In this document: one piece after another, positions 37,669-46,392 of the stretch
How the letters are laid out: every line of letters starts with the position of its first letter
Numbering within the stretch: position 1 is the first letter of the stretch
DNA from: an uncultured Prevotellaceae bacterium
GTDB lineage: Bacteria; Bacteroidota; Bacteroidia; Bacteroidales; Bacteroidaceae
Reading direction: 5' to 3'
Length of the DNA stretch: 64,000 nucleotides
Assembly (NCBI GenBank): GCA_900316585.1
Contig: ONDM01000012.1
Span: forward strand, 1-64,000
Program-made: the position numbers and the translations under genes
The notes under the pieces: generated by a model
Database searches by the model: none
What the model was told of the DNA's origin: nothing
The model's input: the letters and a program-made list of their open reading frames with translations, nothing else

Positions 37669-37676
37669 CAAAGATA
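37669..37676 (-). promoter_or_regulatory. -7 promoter element of the GH43-GH51 operon
   Basis: Minus strand reads TATCTTTG, 26 nt before the GH43 start codon. Confidence 0.7.
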
Positions 37677-37710
37677 ATGAAAAAAGGGTGGAGTGCAAGA
37701 GTTTGGGCAT

Positions 37711-37749
37711 AAAAAAACCACAGCCTCTTTTCAGAAAGCTGCGGTTTTT
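37711..37749 (-). terminator. Terminator of the 141-residue protein gene
   Basis: Ten paired positions with one mismatch (37715-37724 and 37738-37747), followed by seven T residues on the minus strand. Confidence 0.8.
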
Positions 37750-37775
37750 AGGTTTTGTATTTTGGTTAGGTTATA

Positions 37776-38201
37776 TTACTTCTTCTCGTAGTAAGGAGTG
37801 TTGTAAATCAATTTTACACCAGTAGCAGTCTTCTCCAGTACCATAGTAGTACCGTCTGGGTCAACATCGTAAGTAAATGTATTGTTGCCAGCAGCAATCT
37901 GGTGGTAAACAACGTTGAAGATCAAAGCTGAGTTCTGGAAATCTGCAGTAGGAACCTCGATAATCAGCTGACCGATCTTATTCTTGTCCTTAGTATCTTC
38001 CAAGTTGAAGCTCAAGAAAATTTCAGTACCCTGGCACTTACCAGTCAGACAATCCTTAGCCTCATCATAAACATAACCCTTTACACTAATCTCTCTCATC
38101 ACCTGAATGCGGTTAGCATTCAAATCAATACCATCGAAGATAGCTGCATTAGCGGAGATGCAGCTCAACATTGCGAACAATGCAAACAGAATCTTTTTCA
38201 T
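37776..38201 (-). CDS. Small exported protein (141 residues), unknown function
   Basis: A signal peptide (MKKILFALFAMLSCISANA) precedes about 120 residues of alternating polar and hydrophobic strands, so a small beta-sandwich or barrel is likely. One Cys pair (DCLTGKC) could form a disulfide in the periplasm. It is monocistronic, with a canonical promoter and a terminator. No family is recognised. Confidence 0.8.
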   Translation of the reverse strand: MKKILFALFAMLSCISANAAIFDGIDLNANRIQVMREISVKGYVYDEAKDCLTGKCQGTEIFLSFNLEDTKDKNKIGQLIIEVPTADFQNSALIFNVVYHQIAAGNNTFTYDVDPDGTTMVLEKTATGVKLIYNTPYYEKK

Positions 38202-38251
38202 AATATTTGTATTTTAAATAATTATTTGTAGTCTTTTTTGAAAAACCGGTG

Positions 38252-38259
38252 CAAAAGTA
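38252..38259 (-). promoter_or_regulatory. -7 promoter element of the 141-residue protein gene
   Basis: Minus strand reads TACTTTTG, about 51 nt before the start at 38201. Confidence 0.6.
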
Positions 38260-38365
38260 GTATATTTTTGGATTCGCTCCAAATTTTTTTCCGTAAAACT
38301 TACATTGTGTCATCAAAAAACTTGCGAAATAGGGTATTCCACCCTCTTTTTCTTGCATTTTGATA

Positions 38366-39094
38366 CTAATTTACCTGCAAAACAAGGGTTGCATCGTCTG
38401 GACAGATGAGTCGGACATGATGGTTGCTGATGAGGTAAGATTCGCCTCTAAGTTCCTCTCTTTTTCCGTTCGAGAAAATGTAACTGCCGTCTGGCAGGCC
38501 ATAGAAAACATGATCTGAGGTGGTGGGCAGGATGATGTCTTGAAGCATGCGTTTTCCGTCCAGAATGTCGTAGGGGAGTTTCTGCCAGTGGGGCAGGATG
38601 TTCCGGGTGCTGAGGCCCAGACCCTGGAATTCTCCAGTGAAGTGTGGGTCCGTGGTTTCTCCCGGCAGTTCCGGATGGACGAACACATTTTCGGCCATGT
38701 TCATGGAGCCGGCGCTGATGCCTAGGATGACCCCCTTGAAGTTCCGGAGCCGCTCCCGCAGATGAATCTTCTGGAAAAACCGGTTTTGGGTAGGCACATG
38801 CCCACCACCCAGGACGATGACATCGCTGTAGCTGGTCAGTTCCTGTGTCTTTTCGGGATTCCGTCCGTCAAGCACGTGGAAACAGCTGAACTTCAGCCCT
38901 ATCTCACTCAGTGCCTTATGGATACTGTCCCGGCAGCCATCGGTAAAGTCGGGGTTGTCGGGTGTGGCGCAGATGAACAGCCCACGGACATTATTCCTCT
39001 TTATATTAAATAGGAGTTCATCCACCAGACGGTTCTTGGGGTTCAGGCTCTCCGTTCCCTCTATGAAGGGATTGCTGGTCAGGAAAGTTATCAT
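38366..39094 (-). CDS. Peptidase E-like S51 family protein
   Basis: A 242-residue cytoplasmic hydrolase related to alpha-aspartyl dipeptidase (PepE). The nucleophile Ser is in LGISAGSMNM and the preceding strand SDVIVLGGGHVPTQ matches the family. PepE cleaves dipeptides with N-terminal Asp. It follows the ATP-grasp ligase by 9 bp, so the pair forms one transcript: a peptide-bond-forming enzyme beside a peptide-cleaving one. Whether they share a substrate is an inference. Confidence 0.88.
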   Translation of the reverse strand: MITFLTSNPFIEGTESLNPKNRLVDELLFNIKRNNVRGLFICATPDNPDFTDGCRDSIHKALSEIGLKFSCFHVLDGRNPEKTQELTSYSDVIVLGGGHVPTQNRFFQKIHLRERLRNFKGVILGISAGSMNMAENVFVHPELPGETTDPHFTGEFQGLGLSTRNILPHWQKLPYDILDGKRMLQDIILPTTSDHVFYGLPDGSYIFSNGKREELRGESYLISNHHVRLICPDDATLVLQVN

Positions 39095-39103
39095 CTCTTT
39101 GCC

Positions 39104-40300
39104 TCAGGCTCTGCTGGTGGTGTAGTTGTAGAATTCATCCATCTCCTCTTTGCTCTTGAAGCGGGCAATGTAGGTCTGGTCGCCCATGGCACCAGAGAGT
39201 GCCTTAGGCAGCCGGTCCCACTGACGGAGCTGGGCTTTGTACTTGTTCATGATGTCTTCGTGGCTGTGCACATACTTCACATTGTCCCTCCGGCCGGAGA
39301 ACATGACATAGTAGTCGTCGTTGGGGTAAGGGGTGGTGTTCTTGTCGAAGCAGATCATGTCGGCCCATATCTTGTACACATCCACGCTGTGGGCATAGTT
39401 GATCATGTCTGGGGTGAAGCCGCCTCCTGGGCGCATGTTCACCTCCAGTGCCACGAAGTCGCCAACTTCGCCCAAGCCTCTGTGGGCACGGTCCAGGCAG
39501 AAGAATTCCAGGTGTACGAACCGGCTCTGCACCTCAAACGCCTTCACGGTCTTGCGACCCCAGTAGCGAAGGTTCTCGCTCATGTGCTTCTCCACGTAAT
39601 AGGTGGAGTCCAGGTTGTACTCCACAATGTCGGCAATGCTAGGCGGACACACGCACATGGACTCAAACAATGGGTCTCCCTGGCTATTCACAATGGCATC
39701 GTAGGTACAGATGTTTCCGGTGACATATTCCTCAATGACATACTGCTCCACATGCGGAGTAGTCTCGAAGAAACGGCACAGTTGTTCCTCATCCTCCAGC
39801 TTGTGGGCTCCCCCGGCACCAACGCCGATATCTGGCTTGGAGAAGAGTGGGTAGCCGGCATCCTCTGCGAAATTCAGAGCTGCCTCCAGCCCTTGGGCTG
39901 CCTTGAGCTGTCGGGCCGTACGGATTCCTCCCTTGGCATAGTATTTCTTCATCTCAGATTTCTCCTTGATGCTCATGATCTTGTCCTCTCCAATACCGGA
40001 AGTGACATGGAAGGCTGTGCGCAGCTTGGCATCCATGTCCAGCCAGAACTCATTGTTGGACTCAATCCAGTCGATAGGGCCATAGTGGTATGCATAATAG
40101 GCCACTGCCTTGTACATCTGTTTATAGTCCAGCATGTCGGTTACCTTATAATATTCGGTAAGTGCTCTTTTCAGTTCCGGAACCAGTTCCTCATAAGGCG
40201 CATCGCCAATTCCCAGCACGGTAGCACCGTTTTTCTTCAGGGCATCGCAGAATTGCCAGAACTTGGTGGGGAAGTTGGGAGAAATAAAAATAAAATTCAT
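39104..40300 (-). CDS. ATP-grasp ligase
   Basis: A 398-residue enzyme of the ATP-grasp superfamily, which joins a carboxylate to an amine or thiol through an acyl phosphate. MNFIFISPNFPTKFWQFCDA is the pre-ATP-grasp domain. The nucleotide-binding lysine lies in YPLFSKPDIGVGAGGAHK, and the metal-binding carboxylates are in HLEFFCLD and VALEVNMRPGGGF. The product is unknown. ATG 40300 is the start because a longer reading begins inside the -7 box. The gene is divergent from the HTH-cupin operon. Confidence 0.88.
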   Translation of the reverse strand: MNFIFISPNFPTKFWQFCDALKKNGATVLGIGDAPYEELVPELKRALTEYYKVTDMLDYKQMYKAVAYYAYHYGPIDWIESNNEFWLDMDAKLRTAFHVTSGIGEDKIMSIKEKSEMKKYYAKGGIRTARQLKAAQGLEAALNFAEDAGYPLFSKPDIGVGAGGAHKLEDEEQLCRFFETTPHVEQYVIEEYVTGNICTYDAIVNSQGDPLFESMCVCPPSIADIVEYNLDSTYYVEKHMSENLRYWGRKTVKAFEVQSRFVHLEFFCLDRAHRGLGEVGDFVALEVNMRPGGGFTPDMINYAHSVDVYKIWADMICFDKNTTPYPNDDYYVMFSGRRDNVKYVHSHEDIMNKYKAQLRQWDRLPKALSGAMGDQTYIARFKSKEEMDEFYNYTTSRA

Positions 40301-40327
40301 AGTCTGTTCATTCTCGTTTATTAGGAA

Positions 40328-40335
40328 CAAATATA
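40328..40335 (-). promoter_or_regulatory. -7 promoter element of the ATP-grasp/peptidase E operon
   Basis: Minus strand reads TATATTTG, 28 nt before the start codon at 40300. Confidence 0.7.
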
Positions 40336-40428
40336 CGGCATTTTCACCTATTTGCCTAAAAAAAGGGTTAAAAATGTTTTTGGAATAGAAAAATTACCAA
40401 ATAATAATCCATATTGACTATATTTTTT

Positions 40429-40436
40429 TAACTTTG
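40429..40436 (+). promoter_or_regulatory. -7 promoter element of the HTH-cupin operon
   Basis: TAACTTTG, 34 nt before the ATG at 40471. Confidence 0.7.
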
Positions 40437-40470
40437 CACCCGAATTGTTTCATTTGAAACTTATTTGATT

Positions 40471-41028
40471 ATGGCAGAAGAAGAAATTAAACAGTTGGCT
40501 GCCCGCCTGAAAGGGCTTCGGGACGGATTGGACCTGACTGTAGAAGAAATGGCAGAAAACGCAGGCATTCCTGTGGAAGATTATAAAAAGATGGAGGCTG
40601 GAGAGATGGATATTCCCATCGGTACCCTTCAGATGATTTCCCGCGCCTACGGTGTGTCACTGGATGTACTTCTCTTTGGCGAGGAGCCTAAGATGAGTAG
40701 CTATTTTTTGACCCGTGCTAATTGTGGCGTGAGCATTGAGCGTACAAAAGCATATAAGTATCAGTCGCTGGCTTCCGGCTTCAGAGGACGACTGATGAAC
40801 CCTCTGATTGTAACCATTGAGCCAGCCGACACCGACAAGGCGCTGGCCCTGAACAGCCATCCCGGACAGGAGTTTATGATGGTTCTGGAAGGTGAAATGG
40901 AACTCACTTTAGGAGGAAAGACTCACGTTATGCATGAAGGCGACAGCATTTATTTTAATTCAGGATTGCAGCACGGAATGCGTGCCTTAGGAGGAAAGGC
41001 AGTGAAGATCCTTTCCATACACAACTAA
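40471..41028 (+). CDS. XRE-type HTH and cupin domain regulator
   Basis: A 185-residue protein: an XRE helix-turn-helix (about 5-62, with LTVEEMAENAGIPVEDYKKM) and a C-terminal cupin (about 110-183, with HPGQEFMMVLEGEMEL and HEGDSIYFNSGLQHGM, whose His and Glu could bind a metal). This layout is that of regulators that sense a small molecule in the cupin. The start is ATG 40471; an in-frame TTG 6 bp earlier is not needed. It leads an operon with the acyl-CoA synthetase 10 bp downstream, which it probably controls. Confidence 0.9.
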   Translation: MAEEEIKQLAARLKGLRDGLDLTVEEMAENAGIPVEDYKKMEAGEMDIPIGTLQMISRAYGVSLDVLLFGEEPKMSSYFLTRANCGVSIERTKAYKYQSLASGFRGRLMNPLIVTIEPADTDKALALNSHPGQEFMMVLEGEMELTLGGKTHVMHEGDSIYFNSGLQHGMRALGGKAVKILSIHN

Positions 41029-41038
41029 ACAGAGAGTT

Positions 41039-42763
41039 ATGCTTGAAAAATTTGTAACAAAGACTTCCTTTACTTCACAGGAAGATTTTATACAGAATTT
41101 CCACCTTATCGTACCAGAACATTTCAACTTTGCCTATGATGTGATGGACGAATGGGCAGCCACAGACCCCGACAAGCTGGCCTTGCTGTGGACCAATGAC
41201 CAGGGTGCGGAGATTCGTTTTACCTTTGGCCAGCTTAAAGAATATACCGACAAGACTGCTGCCTATTTCCAGCAGTTGGGTGTGAAAAAGGGCGACCGCG
41301 TGATGCTGATGCTGAAACGCCGTTACGAGTTCTGGTTCTCTATCCTGGCTCTGCACAAGCTGGCAGCCATCGTGATTCCAGCCACACACTTACTTACGGC
41401 ACACGACATCGTCTACCGTTGTAATTCAGCTGAAATCAAGTTGATCGTCATTGCAGGTGAGGACGTGATGGTCCAGCATGTAATTGAGGCCATGCCAGAG
41501 TGCCCTTCCGTAGAGGCTCTTTCTTGCGTGCGACCTGTTCACCATGAGGGTAGCTGGGATGTCTTCAAGTGCGACGTCCAGGCAGCGAATGGCAAGATTC
41601 TGCATTTCCACAATTTCGATGAGGGAATCCAGCATGCACCGGCATTCGTGCGTCCGGAGCGAAATGAGACCTCCGACATCATGATTATGTATTTCACCAG
41701 CGGTACCACGGCCGAACCTAAGATGGTGGCCCACGACTTCTCCTATGCCTTGGGCCATCTGTCTACGGGCGTGTTCTGGCACAACCTGCATGAGAATTCC
41801 CTGCACCTGACCATTGCCGACACCGGTTGGGGCAAGGCTGTATGGGGCAAGCTCTATGGGCAGTGGTTCGCCGGAGCCACGGTCTTTGTCTATGACCATG
41901 AGAAGTTTATGCCGGATGACATTCTGCGCATGATGGAAAAATACCGCATCACTTCACTGTGCTGCCCTCCAACCATCTACAGGTTCCTGATTCGTGAGGA
42001 CCTGAGCAAGTACGACCTCTCCTCACTGGAATACTGTACCACAGCCGGTGAGGCGCTGAATTCCGCTGTGTACGACAAGTTCCGCCAGCTCACAGGCATC
42101 CGTCTGATGGAAGGCTTCGGACAGACAGAGACCACGCTGACCCTGGGAACCTTCCCTTGGATGGAACCCAAGCCAGGAAGCATGGGCGTGCCTAATCCAC
42201 AGTATGACATAGACTTGCTTACTGCCGACGGTCGTTCTGCCGAGGATGGTGAGCAGGGTGAAATCGTAATCCGTACGGATAAAGGCAAGCCTGTGGGCAT
42301 GTTCTGTCAGTATTACCGTGACCCTGAACTGACCAAGCATGTATGGCATGATGACATGTACCATACCGGTGACGTGGCTTGGCGTGACGAGGATGGCTAT
42401 TACTGGTTTGTGGGCCGTGTGGACGATGTAATCAAGAGCTCCGGATATCGTATCGGTCCGTTCGAGGTAGAAAGTGCCTTGATGACCCATCCGGCAGTGG
42501 TGGAATGTGCCATCACTGGTGTGCCCGACGATATCCGCGGACAGGTGGTGAAGGCTACCATCGTGCTGGGCAAGGAATACAAGCACAGAATTGAGACGGA
42601 AGAAGGCAAGGAAGAACTGATCCGTGAGATTCAGAATCACGTGAAGCAGGTCACCGCACCTTATAAATATCCGCGTGTGGTAGAGTTCGTGGATGAGCTC
42701 CCGAAGACCATCAGCGGCAAGATCAAGCGGGTGGATATCCGTAATAAACATAAGAAAGCATGA
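41039..42763 (+). CDS. AMP-forming acyl-CoA synthetase
   Basis: A 574-residue member of the ANL superfamily that activates a carboxylic acid with ATP and loads it on CoA. The P-loop is YFTSGTTAEPKMV, the adenine-binding region EGFGQTETTLTLG, the hinge GRVDDVIKSSGYRIG, and the catalytic lysine is in PKTISGKIKR. It resembles the medium-chain (ACSM-like) and acetyl-CoA synthetase groups, and the acid it uses is not clear. It is the second gene of the operon, and its stop overlaps the next start by 4 bp (ATGA). Confidence 0.9.
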   Translation: MLEKFVTKTSFTSQEDFIQNFHLIVPEHFNFAYDVMDEWAATDPDKLALLWTNDQGAEIRFTFGQLKEYTDKTAAYFQQLGVKKGDRVMLMLKRRYEFWFSILALHKLAAIVIPATHLLTAHDIVYRCNSAEIKLIVIAGEDVMVQHVIEAMPECPSVEALSCVRPVHHEGSWDVFKCDVQAANGKILHFHNFDEGIQHAPAFVRPERNETSDIMIMYFTSGTTAEPKMVAHDFSYALGHLSTGVFWHNLHENSLHLTIADTGWGKAVWGKLYGQWFAGATVFVYDHEKFMPDDILRMMEKYRITSLCCPPTIYRFLIREDLSKYDLSSLEYCTTAGEALNSAVYDKFRQLTGIRLMEGFGQTETTLTLGTFPWMEPKPGSMGVPNPQYDIDLLTADGRSAEDGEQGEIVIRTDKGKPVGMFCQYYRDPELTKHVWHDDMYHTGDVAWRDEDGYYWFVGRVDDVIKSSGYRIGPFEVESALMTHPAVVECAITGVPDDIRGQVVKATIVLGKEYKHRIETEEGKEELIREIQNHVKQVTAPYKYPRVVEFVDELPKTISGKIKRVDIRNKHKKA

Positions 42764-43791
42764 AGTGGATAGGCAGGTTCGTCGTTCTTATCGTGGTTTT
42801 GGCAGCCTTGGTGGTTCTCGCTGCTTCGCCCTTGGGCAAATGGTATGTGAATAGCCATGGCAAGGAACTAATAGGGCGTGAAGTCCGGATTGACGGGTTC
42901 ATGCTGAATCTGCTCACGGGAAACATCAGCCTGGATGATGTAAAAATCTATGAGGCTGACGGTGACAGTGTCTTCATGAACATCAAGGAACTGGACGTGA
43001 ATCTGGCTATGGCTCACCTGATGGAGGGCAAGATAAGCATTGAATCCCTGGATGTGGACTATGCCAAGATGAAAATCACCCAAAAGGATACGGTGATGAA
43101 CGTGGACGACATGGTGGCCTACATGAGTCAGGGCGAGTCCAGAGACTATACCATAGGCACCCTGCGCATGGCAAACTCCGAGGTCTTCTTTGTGGATAAC
43201 TCGGACCCAAGCTTCCCGTTCTCTTACCGAATCAACGACCTGAAGGTGGAGTCGGACAACTTCAGTACGGCCGACCGCAACCACATCGTCATTTCGGGAA
43301 GGCTGCAGGAAGAAGGAAGGCTGGAAGCTGTCTATGACGGGGCTCTGGCTGATCCGGGCAACATGCTGCTCTCCCTTAAGCTGACCGATGTGGACCTGAG
43401 GGATTTCACACCGCTCTTCATCCTTTATACCGGGTATGAGGTGGTGGACGGCAAGCTGAGTCTGGGCAGTGAGATTACGGCGATAAACAACAAGGTGAAC
43501 GGAGCCAACAGAATCACCCTTCAGGCACCGAAAGTGCAGAAACAGAAGAACTTGGCATTCAAGCCGCCTTATAAGGGACTTCCACTGAAGACCTGCTTCT
43601 ACATGCTTACCGACAAGCAGAACCGGTGTGTGATGGATGTGCCGGTCACGGGCAATATGGATAACCCGAAGTTCAGCTACCGGAAAACCGTGTTCAATGC
43701 TTTCTGCAAGGCTCTGCTGAAGACACTTACACAGCCTTTCAGGAAAAAGCCAAAAGACATTGACGAGGATGCAATGGAAACAATTAACTAA
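42760..43791 (+). CDS. DUF748/AsmA-like membrane-anchored protein
   Basis: A 343-residue protein with one N-terminal membrane helix (WIGRFVVLIVVLAALVVLAA) and a long periplasmic beta-rich domain with repeated patterns such as LNLLTGNISLDDVKIYEADG and DLDV-type strands. This is the AsmA/DUF748 group, related to proteins that bridge the periplasm and move lipids to the outer membrane. Translational coupling to the acyl-CoA synthetase fits a lipid-related role, though that is inferred. Confidence 0.82.
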   Translation: MKWIGRFVVLIVVLAALVVLAASPLGKWYVNSHGKELIGREVRIDGFMLNLLTGNISLDDVKIYEADGDSVFMNIKELDVNLAMAHLMEGKISIESLDVDYAKMKITQKDTVMNVDDMVAYMSQGESRDYTIGTLRMANSEVFFVDNSDPSFPFSYRINDLKVESDNFSTADRNHIVISGRLQEEGRLEAVYDGALADPGNMLLSLKLTDVDLRDFTPLFILYTGYEVVDGKLSLGSEITAINNKVNGANRITLQAPKVQKQKNLAFKPPYKGLPLKTCFYMLTDKQNRCVMDVPVTGNMDNPKFSYRKTVFNAFCKALLKTLTQPFRKKPKDIDEDAMETIN

Positions 43792-43797
43792 ATTCTA

Positions 43798-44259
43798 ATG
43801 AATATGAAACGACTACTTTTGATTCTTACCGTGCTCTTGGCTGCTTTTCCAGCCCTGGCACAAAATGAACGTGAGGCAGTGGACCCCAATGATTTCAAGG
43901 TGGATGTGAACCACATGAACCCCTTGAGATTCCCGTCCAAGGTACTTACAGATACCTACTCCGTAGTGGTACGGAATGATTCCGTGGAAGTTCACCTTCC
44001 TTATTATGGCCAGCGCCAGACTGTCAGTTTCAACTCCGATGGACTACACTTTAAGGAGCCTTTTACCGTGCAGAAACTGAAGACCAAGAACAAGAAAAAA
44101 TACGTAGTAACTGATCTGACTTTCCGTACCCGTCATAAAGGAGAGTCTTACACCTTCCATTTCTCCATTTGGGGTAAGTCAACAGCCAATCTGGATGTGA
44201 AACCAGAAAATGGTGATGTATGCGGCTACAGCGGAGACGTGGTGAAAGAAGATGAATAA
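43798..44259 (+). CDS. DUF4251 exported protein
   Basis: A 153-residue exported protein with signal peptide (MKRLLLILTVLLAAFPALA) and one DUF4251 domain, typified by DSVEVHLPYYGQRQTV and FRTRHKGESYTFHFSIW. The family is restricted to Bacteroidota and has no known role. Two start codons are in frame (43798 and 43804), and either gives the same mature protein. It is the last gene of the HTH-cupin operon. Its stop directly abuts the stop of the convergent 97-residue gene. Confidence 0.82.
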   Translation: MNMKRLLLILTVLLAAFPALAQNEREAVDPNDFKVDVNHMNPLRFPSKVLTDTYSVVVRNDSVEVHLPYYGQRQTVSFNSDGLHFKEPFTVQKLKTKNKKKYVVTDLTFRTRHKGESYTFHFSIWGKSTANLDVKPENGDVCGYSGDVVKEDE

Positions 44260-44553
44260 TCATTTGGCATAGACAGGCTCCATCTGCTCTTCATTCGGCC
44301 AGTGCGGCAGATAGAAGAGTGGAAGGGGCTTGCCTCCCACACCCGTCCAGTCAATCTTTCGTACATAGTTGAAATCCGGCCCTCCAAAGTCGAAGGAGCG
44401 TCCATAGAGCAAAATCGCATTCCTCCCGTGGTCTATCTTCCATAGGCCCCCTCCATAGCAGTCGTCTTCTCCTATCTCCAGCATTTCCCGGTGCAGATAG
44501 ACGTGCCCGAACTTCAGCACGCCACTGGAGGTGATGATGAATTTCTGAAACAT
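44260..44553 (-). CDS. Small cytoplasmic protein (97 residues), unknown function
   Basis: Starts MFQKFIITSSGVLKFGHVYL. It lacks a signal peptide and membrane helix and is rich in Gly, Tyr and Asp (EIGEDDCYGGGLWKID). ATG 44553 lies 22 nt downstream of a canonical -7 box. A longer in-frame reading would run across the divergent promoter of the GH53 gene and is rejected. No family is recognised. Confidence 0.72.
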   Translation of the reverse strand: MFQKFIITSSGVLKFGHVYLHREMLEIGEDDCYGGGLWKIDHGRNAILLYGRSFDFGGPDFNYVRKIDWTGVGGKPLPLFYLPHWPNEEQMEPVYAK

Positions 44554-44574
44554 GATTCTTTTTCTTCTCTGCTG

Positions 44575-44582
44575 CAAAGTTA
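44575..44582 (-). promoter_or_regulatory. -7 promoter element of the 97-residue gene
   Basis: Minus strand reads TAACTTTG, 22 nt before the start at 44553. Confidence 0.65.
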
Positions 44583-44613
44583 GTCTTTTTTTTGCAGTGT
44601 GAACCTTTTCTGC

Positions 44614-44621
44614 TATATTTG
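44614..44621 (+). promoter_or_regulatory. -7 promoter element of the GH53-CE4 gene
   Basis: TATATTTG, 20 nt before the ATG at 44642. Confidence 0.7.
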
Positions 44622-44641
44622 CATGACTAAAATCGGATGTT

Positions 44642-46354
44642 ATGAGGAAAATCTTCTTTTTGGCAGCGATGCTCATGGGGCTGACTGCCACTGCCCAGGA
44701 ATTTTATAGAGGTGCCGATGTGGGATGGATGACCGAGATGGAATCCCGGGGCCACAAGTGGTACAATGCAGAGGGAAAGGAAACGGAATGCCTGCAGCTG
44801 ATGAAAGAGTACGACATCAATGCCGTGCGGCTGCGTGTGTGGGTTGACCCTTCCAAGCACGGCAACTGGTGTAATCTGGACGATGTGATAGTGAAGGCGA
44901 AGCGTGCCCAGAAGCTAGGCATGGAAATCATGCTGGACTTCCATTACAGCGACTGGTGGTGCGACCCTGCCAAACAGCCTATCCCTGCTTCCTGGATGGG
45001 GCATTCCTACGAGCAGATGAAGCAAGACCTCAAGGACTATACCATCTCCGTGCTGAATGCCTTGAAGAGGGAAGGCATCACCCCTAAATGGGTACAAGTG
45101 GGCAATGAAACCTCCAACGGCCTGCTGTGGAGCGTGGAAAGTGACCCTGTGACTGGCTGGGAAATCAAGGATGCGAACGGAAATACGAAGATTACCACCT
45201 CCATGGGACATTCCCGCCTGAACCCTACCCAATATGCCGGGTTCATCCGGGCAGGATATGATGCGGTAAAGGAGGCTTCTCCTTCTTCCCTGGTCATTGT
45301 TCACCTGGACAATGGCTTCGACAAGGTGCTTTATGAGTGGAACCTGGGAATCCTGGCCGGCAATGGAGCCAAGTGGGATATTATCGGTATGTCGCTCTAT
45401 CCTCATTGGGCTCTAGAAGGCGGCAAGGAAACCGATGCCGATGAGTGTATCACACACTGCATGGAGAATATCCGTGTGGTGAGTGAGAAATATAACTGCG
45501 ATGTCATCATCACAGAGACAGGCTTTGAGGTGGACGAGCAGCATCCGGAGGTGATGGAGGAAGGCTACCGCCAGCTTAGTAGGGTGCTTCAGGAGAGCCT
45601 GTACAGTACCAATGGGCGTTGCAAGGGCGTGTTCTACTGGGAACCAGAGTGCAAGCCTAGCCAGTACAGGCTAGGAGCCTTCACGGAAGACGGTCGCCCT
45701 ACCCGGATTATGGATGCCTTCAGGGAATTCCCAGTGGAAAAGAAACTGGTGGCTCTTTCTTTCGACGATGGGCCTAACACGGTGACCACTCCAGCCATGC
45801 TGGCTAAGCTTCACAAGCATCATGTAGTGGCTACTTTCTTTGTGATTGGCGACCAGATCACGCCGGAGTCGGAGCTGATACTGAAACTGGAGAGCAAGCG
45901 GGGGCATGAGATTGGAAACCATTCCAAGACGCATTCTTATATGACCAAGCTAACTCCTGAGCAGATACGTGCCGAGGTGGCTTATACCTCACGCTTGATA
46001 GAGCGTGCCACAGGGCAGAAGGTGACATTGTTCCGCCCTCCTTATATCGATGTGAACGAAAAGCTCTATGAGAACATAGACCTGATATTCATCTGTGGTC
46101 ATGACTGCGAGGACTGGAATCCAGATGTAACACCTCAGATGCGTGCCGAGCGTGAACTGGAAAAGGTACACGATGGAAGTATCATCTTGATGCATGATTT
46201 CCAAGGTAATCCACAGACAGTGGAGGCCATGGATATTCTCATTCCAGCCTTGAAGGAAAAAGGCTATGAGTTTGTGACCATAAGTGAACTCTTCCGAAGG
46301 AAAAAAATATTTCCCCAGAAGGGAAAAATATATACCAACGTTTTGGAAGACTAA
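44642..46354 (+). CDS. GH53 endo-beta-1,4-galactanase fused to a polysaccharide deacetylase (CE4)
   Basis: A 570-residue exported two-enzyme chain. Signal peptide (1-19). Residues 20-360 are GH53, which cuts beta-1,4-galactan of type I arabinogalactan: RLRVWVDP, acid/base Glu155 in WVQVGNE, nucleophile Glu292 in IITETGF. Residues 367-560 are a NodB/CE4 deacetylase: SFDDGPN (Asp375/376), metal-binding His427 and His431 in NHSKTH, RPPY (465-468), and LMHD. Both active sites look intact. The two domains are joined with almost no linker. Galactan carries O-acetyl groups, so removal of acetyl and backbone cutting in one protein would make sense, but CE4 enzymes mostly act on N-acetyl sugars. Confidence 0.9.
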   Translation: MRKIFFLAAMLMGLTATAQEFYRGADVGWMTEMESRGHKWYNAEGKETECLQLMKEYDINAVRLRVWVDPSKHGNWCNLDDVIVKAKRAQKLGMEIMLDFHYSDWWCDPAKQPIPASWMGHSYEQMKQDLKDYTISVLNALKREGITPKWVQVGNETSNGLLWSVESDPVTGWEIKDANGNTKITTSMGHSRLNPTQYAGFIRAGYDAVKEASPSSLVIVHLDNGFDKVLYEWNLGILAGNGAKWDIIGMSLYPHWALEGGKETDADECITHCMENIRVVSEKYNCDVIITETGFEVDEQHPEVMEEGYRQLSRVLQESLYSTNGRCKGVFYWEPECKPSQYRLGAFTEDGRPTRIMDAFREFPVEKKLVALSFDDGPNTVTTPAMLAKLHKHHVVATFFVIGDQITPESELILKLESKRGHEIGNHSKTHSYMTKLTPEQIRAEVAYTSRLIERATGQKVTLFRPPYIDVNEKLYENIDLIFICGHDCEDWNPDVTPQMRAERELEKVHDGSIILMHDFQGNPQTVEAMDILIPALKEKGYEFVTISELFRRKKIFPQKGKIYTNVLED

Positions 46355-46357
46355 AAT

Positions 46358-46388
46358 AGAAAAAGTCTGCTGAATCTCAGCAGACTTT
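46358..46388. terminator. Terminator shared by GH53-CE4 and tmRNA
   Basis: A 12-bp stem (46362-46373 with 46377-46388), followed on the minus strand by a run of T residues. It lies 4 nt beyond the tmRNA 3' end. Confidence 0.85.
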
Positions 46389-46392
46389 ACAG

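Noticed and set aside
39260..40324. Open frame of 354 codons opposite the ATP-grasp gene
   Set aside because: It is the mirror of a well-supported ATP-grasp ligase; the His/Val-rich translation has no recognisable family and no promoter.
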